A DNA stretch of 52,136 bases from an uncultured Collinsella sp. Lineage in GTDB: Bacteria; Actinomycetota; Coriobacteriia; Coriobacteriales; Coriobacteriaceae. Each line of letters begins with the position of its first letter. Position 1 is the stretch's first letter. The notes beneath the pieces were generated by a model. The model made no database searches and was not told the DNA's origin. It was given only the letters and a program-made list of their open reading frames with translations. The position numbers and the translations under genes were made by a program. This document shows positions 15,755-24,956 of this stretch, in pieces. The DNA lies in the NCBI GenBank assembly GCA_958445895.1, contig CAUCTV010000008.1, positions 1 to 52,136 on the forward strand. Reading direction: 5' to 3'.

Positions 15755-18304
15755 ATGTTTACTCCGCTTATCACTCATGATCTGGACGGTGCCGCGCTGG
15801 CGGCACCCGTTGATGCCGCACGCCGTAACGGCGCCACGTACAAGACGCGCACGATCGACGACCTGCACATTAAGGACGATCGCCTGCGCGCCGCCATCAA
15901 GGGCACCGGGCACCTGCTGTTCGACGGCGGCATGGGCACCATGCTGCAGGCGGCCGGCATGAAGGCCGGCGCCCTGCCCGAGCTGCTCAACTTTGAGGAG
16001 CCCCAGGTCATCACCGATATTCAGCGTCAGTACGTCGAGGCCGGCTGCGACGTGATCACCGCCAACACCTTTGGTGCCAACGCCCACAAGCTCGACGGCG
16101 CCGCCGCCGTTGCAGACGTCTTTGCCGCGGCAGTCACCTGCGCCCGCGTGGCCGGCGCCCGCTACGTCGCCGGCGACATCGGCCCCATCGGCGCCCTGCT
16201 GCGCCCCCTGGGCACCCTCAGCTTTGACGAGGCCTACGACCTTTTTGCCGAGGAGGTGCGCGCCGGCGTCGCCGCGGGCGTTGACCTCTTTATTATCGAG
16301 ACCATGACCGATCTTGCCGAGATCAAGGCGGCAGTCCTCGCCTGCCACGAGAATTCTGACCTGCCCGTCTTTGCCACCATGACCTTTGAGGAAGACGGCC
16401 GCACCTTCTTGGGCACGAGCCCCGAGGTCGCCGCCATCACCCTTGACGCCATCGGCGCCGACGTCCTGGGCATCAACTGCAGCCAGGGCCCGGCCGAGCT
16501 CCGAGGACTCGCCGCGCGTATGCTCACCGTCACCGACAAGCCCGTTATGGTGCAGGCCAATGCGGGGCTGCCCCGCGTGGACGATGACGGCAATACCGTC
16601 TTTGATATCCAGGCACCCGAGTACGCCGAGGCCGTCGCCGGCATGATCGAGGACGGCGTGAGCGTCGTCGGTGGATGCTGCGGTACCACGCCCACGCACA
16701 TGGCGGCACTTCGCACCCTCATCGACAACCACACGCCCTGCACGCGTCACCGCAAGCCCAGCATGTCGGTCACGAGCGCCCAGACGGTCGTGGACCTCCC
16801 CTGCGACGGCCACAAGATCGCCGTCATCGGCGAGCGCATCAACCCCACCGGCAAAAAGCGCCTGCAGCAGGCCCTACGCGACGGCGACCTGGACTACGTC
16901 GTGAGCCAGGGCATCAGCCAGCAGGAGCAGGGCGCCGACATCCTGGACGTCAACGTCGGCCTGCCCGAGATTGACGAGGTCAAGGTCATCCAGCAAGCGA
17001 CCGAGCAGCTCCAAGGCTCCACGCTGCTGCCACTGCAGATCGACTCCACCGACCCCGCCGCCGTCGAGGCCGCCGTGCGCCGCTACGCCGGCAAGCCCAT
17101 CATCAACTCGGTTAACGGCAAGCAGCAGATCATGGACGAAATCTTCCCGCTGGTCGCCCACTATGGCACCAACGTCGTCGGCCTCACGCTCGACGAGGGC
17201 GGCATCCCCGATACCGCCGAGGCTCGCTTCGCCATCGCCGAGCGCATCGTGACCGAGGCCGCCCGCTACGGCATCGGCCCGGACCGCATCCTCATCGACT
17301 GCCTGGTCATGACCGCCTCGACCAACCAGCGCCAGGCTGAGCAGATCCTGCGCGCCATGTCTATGTGCAAGGAGCGCCTGGGCGTCAAATGCGCACTCGG
17401 CGTATCGAACATCAGCTTTGGCCTGCCAGCCCGCCCGCTGCTGGGCTCGGTCTTTTTGGCTGCCGCTTTTGGCGCGGGCCTGGACGCCCCCATCATGAAC
17501 CCAGGTTCCAAGCGCTTTATGGATACCGTCTACAGCTATCGCGTGCTGAGCGTCGAGGACGAGGGCTCGACCGGATACATCGAGCGCTACGCCGGCTGGA
17601 CCGATCCGTATAAGATCGCCGCAAACCCGGCAGCGGCTCAGCCCGCATCGAGTGATGCCGCGCCTGCCGCCGGCGCCGACGGCAACGACGACCCGATCCG
17701 TCGCATGGTCGTCTCGGGCCGCAAAGGCGAGATCGCTGCCGAGACCGAGCGTCTGCTGGCAGACCACGACGCCATGGACCTTATCAACAACCACTTTATC
17801 CCCGCCCTCGACGAGGTGGGCGTCCTCTTTGACCAGGGCAAGTTCTTCTTGCCGCAACTCATGGCCTCGGCCGAGGCCGCGCGCGTGGGCTTCGACACCA
17901 TCAAGCGCCTGATGCCCGCCGGCGAGATTGCCGACAAGGGTAAGATCTGCGTGGCCACCGTCAAGGGCGACATCCACGATATCGGTAAGAACATCGTCAA
18001 GATGCTGCTCGACAACTACGGCTATACCGTCTTTGATCTGGGCCGCGACGTCGATCCGCAGGAAGTGCTCAAGACCGTCAAGGAGCGCGACATTAAGCTC
18101 GTCGGCCTCTCGGCGCTTATGACCACCACGGTCGTCGCCATGGAGGAGACCATCAAGCTGCTTCATGCCGAGGTGCCGGGCGTCAAGATCATCGTAGGCG
18201 GCGCCGTGCTCACCCCCGAATACGCCAAGCAGATCGGCGCGGACTACTACGCCAAGGATGCCGCCGAAAGCGCGCGCATCGCCGAAGAGGTCTTTGGGCA
18301 GTAA
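15755..18304 (+). CDS. metH: Cobalamin-dependent methionine synthase (lacking reactivation domain)
   Basis: An 849-residue enzyme that transfers methyl from 5-methyl-THF to homocysteine through cobalamin. Domains in order: homocysteine/zinc barrel (about 50-330) with LFDGGMGTMLQ and zinc ligands Cys242, Cys308 and Cys309; pterin barrel (about 350-620) with VIGERINPTGKK and NSVNGKQQ; a cap helix bundle (about 640-720); and a Rossmann B12 domain with DIHDIGKN, axial His741, then GLSALMTTT and IVGGAVLTPEYA. It ends right after the B12 domain. An Ala/Pro/Asp-rich linker of about 25 residues lies before the cap. It requires external cobalamin or a biosynthetic pathway not seen here. Confidence 0.97.
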   Translation: MFTPLITHDLDGAALAAPVDAARRNGATYKTRTIDDLHIKDDRLRAAIKGTGHLLFDGGMGTMLQAAGMKAGALPELLNFEEPQVITDIQRQYVEAGCDVITANTFGANAHKLDGAAAVADVFAAAVTCARVAGARYVAGDIGPIGALLRPLGTLSFDEAYDLFAEEVRAGVAAGVDLFIIETMTDLAEIKAAVLACHENSDLPVFATMTFEEDGRTFLGTSPEVAAITLDAIGADVLGINCSQGPAELRGLAARMLTVTDKPVMVQANAGLPRVDDDGNTVFDIQAPEYAEAVAGMIEDGVSVVGGCCGTTPTHMAALRTLIDNHTPCTRHRKPSMSVTSAQTVVDLPCDGHKIAVIGERINPTGKKRLQQALRDGDLDYVVSQGISQQEQGADILDVNVGLPEIDEVKVIQQATEQLQGSTLLPLQIDSTDPAAVEAAVRRYAGKPIINSVNGKQQIMDEIFPLVAHYGTNVVGLTLDEGGIPDTAEARFAIAERIVTEAARYGIGPDRILIDCLVMTASTNQRQAEQILRAMSMCKERLGVKCALGVSNISFGLPARPLLGSVFLAAAFGAGLDAPIMNPGSKRFMDTVYSYRVLSVEDEGSTGYIERYAGWTDPYKIAANPAAAQPASSDAAPAAGADGNDDPIRRMVVSGRKGEIAAETERLLADHDAMDLINNHFIPALDEVGVLFDQGKFFLPQLMASAEAARVGFDTIKRLMPAGEIADKGKICVATVKGDIHDIGKNIVKMLLDNYGYTVFDLGRDVDPQEVLKTVKERDIKLVGLSALMTTTVVAMEETIKLLHAEVPGVKIIVGGAVLTPEYAKQIGADYYAKDAAESARIAEEVFGQ

Positions 18305-18329
18305 CACAACGGAAACAACCGAGCACCAA

Positions 18330-18367
18330 AACGTGCCGCATGCGCCACCTGGCATGTGCGGCACGTT
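18330..18367. terminator. Inverted repeat after metH
   Basis: AACGTGCCGCA / TGCGGCACGTT arms with further pairing toward the loop, 25 bases after the metH stop. There is no T run, so termination is only inferred. Confidence 0.5.
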
Positions 18368-18412
18368 AGAATAGAAAAGACTATGCTCGTTTTGGCAGAT
18401 AGGAGCGCAAGG

Positions 18413-19777
18413 ATGGCGATCACGCCCGCAGAAATCGCGGAAACCCGCGGCATGGTTGAGGAGCAGAACCTCGACATCAGGACCATCACCATGGGTGTTT
18501 CGCTCATGGGTTGCGGTGACGAGAACCTCGACCGCATGTGCACGAAGATCTACGACCACGTGACGCACACGGCTGAGCATCTGGTCGAGACCGCCGAGAA
18601 CCTCGAGCGCGAGTACGGTATCCCCATCGTCAACAAGCGCGTTTCCGTCACCCCGGTGGCGCAGATCGCCGCGTGTTGCAAGGATGAGGACCTCACCCCC
18701 ATCGCGCATGCCCTCGACCGCGCGGCCGAGACGCTCGGCATCGATTACCTGGGCGGCTTCTCCGCGCTCGTCCAGAAGGGCATCGGCGATGCCGACCGCC
18801 GCGTTATCCAGTCCATCCCCCAGGCGCTCGCCACCACGAGCCGCGTCTGCTCCAGCGTCAACGTCGCCAGCCTGCGCGCCGGCATCAACATGGACGCCGT
18901 GCTTATGGCCGCCCAGACCATCATCGACGCCGCTAAGCTCACGGCCGACCAGGACTCCGTCGGCGCTTCCAAGTTTGTCTGCTTTGCCAATATGGTCGAG
19001 GACTCACCGTTTATGGCGGGCGCCGTCCACGGCGGTGGCGAGGCCGACGCCGTCATCAACGTAGGCGTCTCGGGCCCCGGCGTTATGGCAGCAGCCCTGG
19101 AGAAGCTGCCCGATTCTGCATCGATGATGGAGGTCGCCGAAAAGATTAAGCAGACCGCCTTTAAGATCACCCGTGCCGGCGAGCTCATGAGCCGCGAGGC
19201 CGCCCATCGCCTGGGGGTCGAGAAGGGCATTGTCGACCTGTCGCTGGCTCCCACGCCCGCCATCGGCGACTCCGTCGCGCGCATCCTCGAGATCATCGGC
19301 GTGGGCACCTGCGGTGGCCCGGGCACGACCTGCGCGCTCGCCATGCTCAACGATGCCGTCAAGAAGGGCGGCGTCATGGCCAGTTCCAGCGTGGGCGGTC
19401 TTTCCGGCGCCTTTATCCCCGTGTCCGAGGACGCCGGCATGATCGCCGCCGTCGAAGCCGGCGCGCTTTCGCTCGAGAAGCTCGAGGCCATGACCTGCGT
19501 GTGCTCCGTCGGCCTGGACATGATCGCCATCCCCGGCGACACCCCGGTCGAGACCATCGCCGGCATCATCGCCGACGAGATGGCCATCGGCGTCATCAAC
19601 AACAAGACCACGGCCGTCCGCGTGATTCCCGCCATTGGCAAGGGCGTGGGCGACTGCGTCGAGTACGGCGGCCTGTTCGGCCGTGCGCCCATCATGCCGG
19701 TGAACCCCAACGCCGGCACCGTGCTTGCCCATCGCGGTGGACGCTTCCCGGCACCGCTGAACTCGCTCAAGAACTAG
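18413..19777 (+). CDS. UPF0210 / DUF711 (PFL) family protein
   Basis: A 454-residue member of the widely conserved UPF0210 family, structurally a glycyl-radical-like barrel but without an established reaction. Start ATG 18413 (MAITPAEIAET) has AGGAG seven bases upstream. Family signatures visible are RTITMGVSLMGC near the start, NKRVSVTPVA, GADFLGGFSAL-like IDYLGGFSALVQKG, GVSGPGVMAAAL, and glycine-rich GVGTCGGPGTTCALAMLNDAVKKGG. In many genomes the gene follows a small ACT-domain protein; none is present here. A gap of about 110 bases and a hairpin separate it from metH. Its 3' end is followed after 17 bases by the large structured element at 19795. Confidence 0.93.
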   Translation: MAITPAEIAETRGMVEEQNLDIRTITMGVSLMGCGDENLDRMCTKIYDHVTHTAEHLVETAENLEREYGIPIVNKRVSVTPVAQIAACCKDEDLTPIAHALDRAAETLGIDYLGGFSALVQKGIGDADRRVIQSIPQALATTSRVCSSVNVASLRAGINMDAVLMAAQTIIDAAKLTADQDSVGASKFVCFANMVEDSPFMAGAVHGGGEADAVINVGVSGPGVMAAALEKLPDSASMMEVAEKIKQTAFKITRAGELMSREAAHRLGVEKGIVDLSLAPTPAIGDSVARILEIIGVGTCGGPGTTCALAMLNDAVKKGGVMASSSVGGLSGAFIPVSEDAGMIAAVEAGALSLEKLEAMTCVCSVGLDMIAIPGDTPVETIAGIIADEMAIGVINNKTTAVRVIPAIGKGVGDCVEYGGLFGRAPIMPVNPNAGTVLAHRGGRFPAPLNSLKN

Positions 19778-19794
19778 CTGAGGGGTGCTGGCGA

Positions 19795-19928
19795 GGAGCC
19801 CCGGGGAGGGCAAATATATAAGGTCGCCTGCTCGGACAGTCCTGACTCGCACGGAGAGCACATTAAGTGCTCTCCGGCTCGTGCGGAACTCGCGATCGAC
19901 CTTATATATTTGTCCTCCCCGGGGCTCC
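19795..19928 (+). repeat. Large structured 3' element, copy 1
   Basis: Outer arms of 32 bases (19795-19826 and 19897-19928) pair at 31 positions plus one G-U. Inside, CGGAGAGCAC / GTGCTCTCCG closes an ATTAA loop (19852-19876). Conserved flanks ACAGTCCTG (left) and GTGCGGAACTC (right) match copy 2 at 35203-35343 read on the minus strand. The outermost arm GGAGCCCCGG and AGGGC is shared with copy 2, whereas the inner arm is different in sequence but still paired. It lies 17 bases beyond the DUF711 stop, sense orientation. Could be a structured RNA in the 3' UTR or a palindromic mobile repeat. Confidence 0.75.
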
Positions 19929-20093
19929 CGCACAACGGGACCTCAGTTGGGTTCTATCCCTTTGGCAGTCGCTTCGCTTCTGCCCTACTTTGCTGGTATG
20001 GCGGTTTGGCGTTGGATCGGTTCTTTCTGACATATGCTGGTTGCGGCTCTTCTTTTGGGAGGAGTCGCTTTTTTGTTGCTAGGAGGTTGGCCC

Positions 20094-20981
20094 GTGGCTG
20101 ATGGGGAGAATCGTTCTGAGCTGCTTTCCACAGATTGGAATCTGGAGTGGATGCGTCTGCAAGCTAATCGGCGGCGGGCTGATGATTCTTTTGAGTGGGA
20201 TAAGCGGGCTCGGCATTTTCGGCCGCTTGAGACTGCTCCGTATGCCCGGGATTTTATGAAATTGCTGGCTCTTGAGCCTGGTGAATCGGTGCTTGATATG
20301 GGGTGTGGGGCTGGGTCGATTGCTATTCCGCTTGCGCAAGACGGGCATCCCGTGATTGCAGCTGATTTTTCCCCTGCCATGTTGGGCACGCTTGATGCTG
20401 GTATTGAGTACTATGGGCTCGAGGATCGCATTACGCCGCTTGAGCTTGCTTGGGATGATGATTGGGATTTGGTTGGACCGGTCGCGAAAACGGTGGATGT
20501 TGCCTTTGCCAGTCGGTCGGTTACGACGACCAATCTAAAAGGTGCGCTTGCCAAGCTTGACCGTGCGGCTCGTCGGCGTTGTACTGTCACGATGGTCGCT
20601 AACTCCAGCCCGCGCTATGATCTGCACTTGATGAACGCTATCGGCGCCTCGGTTACCTGCAGTAATGGCTTTGTGTACGCCTTCAACATCCTCATTCAGA
20701 TGGGTGCCCTGCCGCAGGTCACGTACTTTGAATCGCCGCGTCGCGATACCTTCGACAGTCTTGAAGCGGGCGTGGCGGACTTTTCCCGCATGCTTGAGCA
20801 TGGCAACGAGGATAAGGTCGACCGTCTGCGCGACTACATCGCCCAACACATGATCGAGAATCCCCATGCCGGTGAGCCGGGCTCCAAGGGTGTGCCGCAG
20901 GGACGCTACATGCTCGACCACGTCCGCAAGGTCCGTTGGGCATTTATTGCATGGGATCCAGTCTCTGCGCCCAGCTCATAG
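20094..20981 (+). CDS. Class I SAM-dependent methyltransferase
   Basis: A 295-residue protein with a Rossmann methyltransferase core. I choose GTG 20094 because AGGAGG precedes it by seven bases; a longer frame from 20034 adds a spurious hydrophobic stretch. Motif I is VLDMGCGAGSIAIPLA (66-81), motif II VIAADFSPAML, and a motif IV region VDVAFASRSVTT follows. The acceptor cannot be told. Codon usage in its first third is noticeably richer in T-ending codons and in GGG than the neighbours, which may mean recent acquisition or low expression. It is followed after about 160 bases by yhbY on the same strand. Confidence 0.85.
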   Translation: MADGENRSELLSTDWNLEWMRLQANRRRADDSFEWDKRARHFRPLETAPYARDFMKLLALEPGESVLDMGCGAGSIAIPLAQDGHPVIAADFSPAMLGTLDAGIEYYGLEDRITPLELAWDDDWDLVGPVAKTVDVAFASRSVTTTNLKGALAKLDRAARRRCTVTMVANSSPRYDLHLMNAIGASVTCSNGFVYAFNILIQMGALPQVTYFESPRRDTFDSLEAGVADFSRMLEHGNEDKVDRLRDYIAQHMIENPHAGEPGSKGVPQGRYMLDHVRKVRWAFIAWDPVSAPSS

Positions 20982-21139
20982 CCTGTTCGCAGCCCACGCC
21001 GCCCACTCACTCGGCATCCGCATTCTTTTTGAACTGGGCAAACGCGCTCCACACCGCGCCGTTCCTGCGCTATCGTGGGACAGCTCACGTAGATTAAGGC
21101 CCCGTCGCGGGGCGCCCCATACATAGAAAGCGAGAACCC

Positions 21140-21439
21140 ATGGCACTGACAGGAGCCCAGGTCAAGCAGCTTCGCAGCATGGCCCATCACCTCAACCCCG
21201 CCATCATCATCGGTAAGTCCGATGTCAACGAGGGCACCGTCGAGCAGACGGTCGCCTACCTGGAGAAGCACGAACTCGTTAAGTGCTCCGTGCTCGATGG
21301 CTCCAGTCTTTCCGCCCGCGAGGCCGCCGAAGAGCTCTCCGAGCGTTGCCACGCCGAGGTCGTCCAGGTCATCGGCCGCAAGTTCTCGCTGTATCGCGAG
21401 TCCTCGCGCAAGGACATCGAGAAGATCAAGCTCGTCTAA
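21140..21439 (+). CDS. yhbY: Ribosome-assembly RNA-binding protein, CRM domain
   Basis: A 99-residue single CRM-domain protein like E. coli YhbY, which associates with pre-50S particles. MALTGAQVKQLRSMAHHLNP opens the protein, and the family GxxG-type loop appears as IIIGKSDVN, with VQVIGRKFSLYRES near the end. Length and fold are exactly typical. It ends 40 bases before a strong, probably bidirectional terminator that separates it from the convergent 21509 gene. Confidence 0.93.
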   Translation: MALTGAQVKQLRSMAHHLNPAIIIGKSDVNEGTVEQTVAYLEKHELVKCSVLDGSSLSAREAAEELSERCHAEVVQVIGRKFSLYRESSRKDIEKIKLV

Positions 21440-21478
21440 GAGCCAATGATCCGGCGAGCCAACACATAGCAAGCTTAC

Positions 21479-21512
21479 GGGTGCCCAAGTACTTCGGGCG
21501 CCCGTTTTTTAT
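21479..21512 (+). terminator. Terminator of yhbY
   Basis: ACGGGTGCCC / GGGCGCCCGT hairpin (one mismatch) followed by six T residues, overlapping the stop region of the convergent regulator gene. Confidence 0.85.
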
Positions 21513-24508
21513 CGCTCGACCAGCACGCGATTGAGCCGCCCCTCCACCAAGCGCTCGTATAGACGCCGCGTCTCGGGCTCGGGCACGCCATTGACCTGCT
21601 CCCTTAGATGGTGCATATGCCCGCTGTACAGCTCGACGATATCGCGCCGCCGCCCCGCCGCGCTGTAGACGCGCATGGCGCAGCGCACCATATCCTCACG
21701 CGCCGTTTCCTGCCGAAGCCCCGACTCCGCCAGCCAAATCGCCGACTGCAGGTCGTTTTCTTCTAGGGCGGCATTTGCTCCCTTAATCATGCAATCGATG
21801 TACTTTGACTGCATAATGCGTCGCATACGCAAAAAGTAGGTGGGGTTACAGCCATTGGGAACATACAGCGGCCCGGCATAAAGCTGCTCAATCTTAAGGC
21901 ACAGCTCAACTAAATGGGGCCCGCGCGCACCCGTGCGATTTCCCAAAACCTCGCGGCTTATCTGGTCAAACAGCCGTACATCGGTCTTGACGTAGTCGCC
22001 GTTGAGTCCGATGCATTCATTTTGGATGAGCACACACGACTTGCCATCCGGCGTCGGTCCCAAAGCCGACCGCAAGCGCGATATCGTCGAGTACAGGTTG
22101 TTGCGGGCGCTATTGAACTCGGCATGGGGCCACAACTCCATGGCCAGCGTCTCACGATCGACGAGCGCATCCATGCCCAGCGCAAGCCGCTCGGCAAGTG
22201 TCGCCGCCTTCTTGCGGCGCCACATTTTGTCCGTGATGGGAAACCCGTCGCGCTCGGCGCGAAACGCACCAAACATGCGAATCTCGATATGGTCAATGGT
22301 ATCAACGGCTTCAACCTCGCCGGCCTGGAACAGGCGCTCGCCCTCCCCTTCCAAATCGTCGCGCAGCGAGTACCGCGACAGCTCGCGCACGGGAAGCTTC
22401 TTGCGAATCCTGGTCGCCGGCTCGCCCAGACAATGCATGGCAAGGCGCGCAAAGAGCCGATACGATGGCTCCAGAATCCCCGCACGATTCATGGACATCC
22501 AGGCCGCAAGATCGCTGTCTCGGCCCGCACAGGCCAAATGCAGCGCCACCATCCAGGCCTCCGCTCCACCAACCTGCGTCTGGCTTATATCGAGCAACTC
22601 CGCTTCCTCACGCACCGAAACCATCGAGGTGTTACGCAGATACGCCGCGCGCTCCAGCAGCAATGCGTTATCGCGCATGTACGCAATCGACTCCTCGGCA
22701 AGTTTGAGCACTTGGACCGCACGGAACTTTGCATTAACCGGCCGTCCCTCTGCCAGCGACTGCCAGCCTTCTAGCAACAGGCCAAACAGCTGAATCTGAT
22801 TATCGCGCATGCGCACGGCAAAACGATCGAGCTCGTTGAACGCCGCGTCGTCGGTTACCGGCAGGCCGGAAAGGAGCCGCCGTGCCGCCAGCACCATGCG
22901 CACCCAGATAGCCATCGCCTTAAGCCCACGTACGTCGAGCGCCTCCCGCACCACCGTCATCTCGTCGTCGCGCTCGTCGGTTCCCGTAAACGACCCGTCA
23001 AAGAGCTCCACCAGCATATTATCGGCCCGTATAACAATCCCCGCGATGTCGAGCTCACAGTCGTAGGCCTTGCTCGTTTTGAGCTGCTGTAGAACGCCGC
23101 CGTCATCTCCCCGCTCGGTCAGGCAGCGCTTGACCTCGATATGCGCGGACAACATATCGAGTGCGGTATGGGATGTCTCGATTTCTGGCACGGTCAGGTT
23201 CGTAGGAAGCCCAAGCCCGTTGTCCCCATAGCAAACAGCCGTCAGTGTCTGGGCCACCCTCCATGAAACAGGGTCTATTTCGCAGGCCGCCCGTTCGCCC
23301 CCGCGCTCGATGACCGATGCCATATAGCGAGCGAGCTTTGTATTGGACACGCTGACCGCTGCCAGATATACGCCAAGCGCCTCGGCAGGCGTTGGCTCTG
23401 GAGCCGGATCCTCGGCATCGATCGTGCCCAGCGCTGCTCGGCAGATATCGGCCCCGTGCCCCGTCAGAGCCAGATCGACCCCATACTGCCCAGCAAGTTC
23501 AAGGACCGCATCACGGTCCAAAAAGGCGTCCGCCAGGCCCATCGCCGCATCGCATCGGCCCGCCTTAAGCAAAATCCGGGCCGCCCTCGGAACAAGTTCG
23601 GGGCGAACCTCGGCCACCAACTTACGCAAGCGCAAGCGTCCGTTATCCTCCGTGCCCAGACACGTAAAACTCCGCTCGGCGGGGTCCAAGCCAAAGATCG
23701 GGTAGTCGCGTACGAAGTAGGACTGGTCGACCATCGATAGCCTCACCCCGCAAGCCTCGAGTTCTGCGATATTGCCCTCGCCCATCAAAATCATGAGACA
23801 TGCCACGCAAAACAGTGCATTATTGTCGAGCGAAGCCAGGTCGACAAGTGCCGCGCCATATACGTTGACAATCTCGTTTTCGAGCAGACCGGCTACGTCG
23901 CCTTGGCCATACAGACCCGTCTGCAATGCCGAAACGAGCTCGGGCACGCCCTGCGTGAGCTGATAAAAGTCGAGCGATGTGCTGATCGAAAACGCCGATG
24001 CCCACGCCGAATACTCATAGGCATGCACCTTGAGCATCTGCGCATTGATCTTAACCGAATCGCCCAGCCCATGAATCAGTTGACGATTTGAAGGACGGCA
24101 GGAGATAAAGACCCCCACCCCCATAGCGCGCAGGCCGCGAATCCTGTCGATGAGGTCTTCGGTATCGTGCTGATCGAGGTTTGGCACATTATCAATCGCG
24201 ATAAGGGAGTGCGGTTTGTCTTTGAGTTCTTCGGTAACCACCTCGAGCTGCATAAACACCTCGCGCCCAGTGGCGCGATCGGCCTCGATAATCCGCACGG
24301 GGCCTCGCGTCGGGTCGCATTTAACCTCATGGGTGTACTGCAGCAGCACCGAGGTCTTCCCAAACCCGTCGGGCGCATAAAGAACCACGATGCCGGCCTT
24401 TCGGCCCTTGGCGAGGAGCTCATTCATCAAGCGTTCGCGTCGCACCATATAGCCACCGCCCAGCGGCATCAGCTCGAGGTCGTCCATACTGCCCAAATCG
24501 TTTACCAT
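21509..24508 (-). CDS. Large NTPase transcriptional regulator with C-terminal winged helix and BTAD
   Basis: A 999-residue regulator of the MalT/AfsR-SARP architecture with the DNA-binding part at the C terminus. Walker A is APDGFGKT (45-52) and SLIAIDNVPN near 105 is Walker B. A long helical sensor region follows. At about 765-840, MFGAFRAERDGFPITDKMW and LAMELWPHAEFNSARNNLYS form the OmpR-like winged helix, followed by a bacterial transcriptional activator domain (TPR-like) to the end. GAGGAG lies five bases before ATG 24508. Ligand and targets are unknown; there is no obvious secondary-metabolite or sugar operon beside it. In related Coriobacteria such genes are solitary regulators. Confidence 0.85.
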   Translation of the reverse strand: MVNDLGSMDDLELMPLGGGYMVRRERLMNELLAKGRKAGIVVLYAPDGFGKTSVLLQYTHEVKCDPTRGPVRIIEADRATGREVFMQLEVVTEELKDKPHSLIAIDNVPNLDQHDTEDLIDRIRGLRAMGVGVFISCRPSNRQLIHGLGDSVKINAQMLKVHAYEYSAWASAFSISTSLDFYQLTQGVPELVSALQTGLYGQGDVAGLLENEIVNVYGAALVDLASLDNNALFCVACLMILMGEGNIAELEACGVRLSMVDQSYFVRDYPIFGLDPAERSFTCLGTEDNGRLRLRKLVAEVRPELVPRAARILLKAGRCDAAMGLADAFLDRDAVLELAGQYGVDLALTGHGADICRAALGTIDAEDPAPEPTPAEALGVYLAAVSVSNTKLARYMASVIERGGERAACEIDPVSWRVAQTLTAVCYGDNGLGLPTNLTVPEIETSHTALDMLSAHIEVKRCLTERGDDGGVLQQLKTSKAYDCELDIAGIVIRADNMLVELFDGSFTGTDERDDEMTVVREALDVRGLKAMAIWVRMVLAARRLLSGLPVTDDAAFNELDRFAVRMRDNQIQLFGLLLEGWQSLAEGRPVNAKFRAVQVLKLAEESIAYMRDNALLLERAAYLRNTSMVSVREEAELLDISQTQVGGAEAWMVALHLACAGRDSDLAAWMSMNRAGILEPSYRLFARLAMHCLGEPATRIRKKLPVRELSRYSLRDDLEGEGERLFQAGEVEAVDTIDHIEIRMFGAFRAERDGFPITDKMWRRKKAATLAERLALGMDALVDRETLAMELWPHAEFNSARNNLYSTISRLRSALGPTPDGKSCVLIQNECIGLNGDYVKTDVRLFDQISREVLGNRTGARGPHLVELCLKIEQLYAGPLYVPNGCNPTYFLRMRRIMQSKYIDCMIKGANAALEENDLQSAIWLAESGLRQETAREDMVRCAMRVYSAAGRRRDIVELYSGHMHHLREQVNGVPEPETRRLYERLVEGRLNRVLVER

Positions 24509-24956
24509 GCCCGCTCCTCAACTCGACCGTATGGACACTGTAACCGCAAGACCATACAAGCCGCGCTATGAATAGAGCGACCTTGCGTTTTAGGTTGTCT
24601 TTTGGTACGCAAGCGGCAAGTTTTTGTACAGCGAGGGCCGATTGTTATTAATCCCCCGACTAATCGGTCTTTAAACAGGTAAATGAGCTTGTCAGCTTGT
24701 CCCATCTAAGCGGCAGTGTAACGCAAATGAACAAGGTTCAGCTATGTCATTCAACTCGCCTAGCACCCGCTACCGTCTACGACCTTTTAGTGGCATTTTT
24801 GCATAGAATCTGGTATGGAATGAATCAAGCTGTTGGGCATCCGGCATTCGTCAAGCTTGCGGCAAGATTTTGGTCAAGCGGGCGGAGAGGGATAACAAAA
24901 AGGCCCCCGCAAAGCGGAGGCCTTAGGCAAGGCTATGTCGAGATGCAGGATTCGCG
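24509..24956. other. Intergenic region upstream of the regulator
   Basis: 448 bp containing the regulator promoter and, at its right end, the nagB terminator. I see no gene; short open frames have no ribosome-binding site. Locally AT-richer around 24580-24660. Confidence 0.4.
24896..24924 (-). terminator. nagB terminator
   Basis: On the minus strand GGCCTCCGC / GCGGGGGCC (one G-U) then five T residues, about 30 bases after the nagB stop. Confidence 0.85.

Noticed and set aside
19795..19928. Integron attC site
   Set aside because: Size and 3'-of-gene position are similar, but no GTTRRRY/RYYYAAC core is present and no integrase is in the window.
20034..20093. Signal peptide or membrane helix at the N terminus of the methyltransferase
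   Set aside because: It arises from an upstream ATG without a ribosome-binding site; the GTG at 20094 with AGGAGG is the better start.
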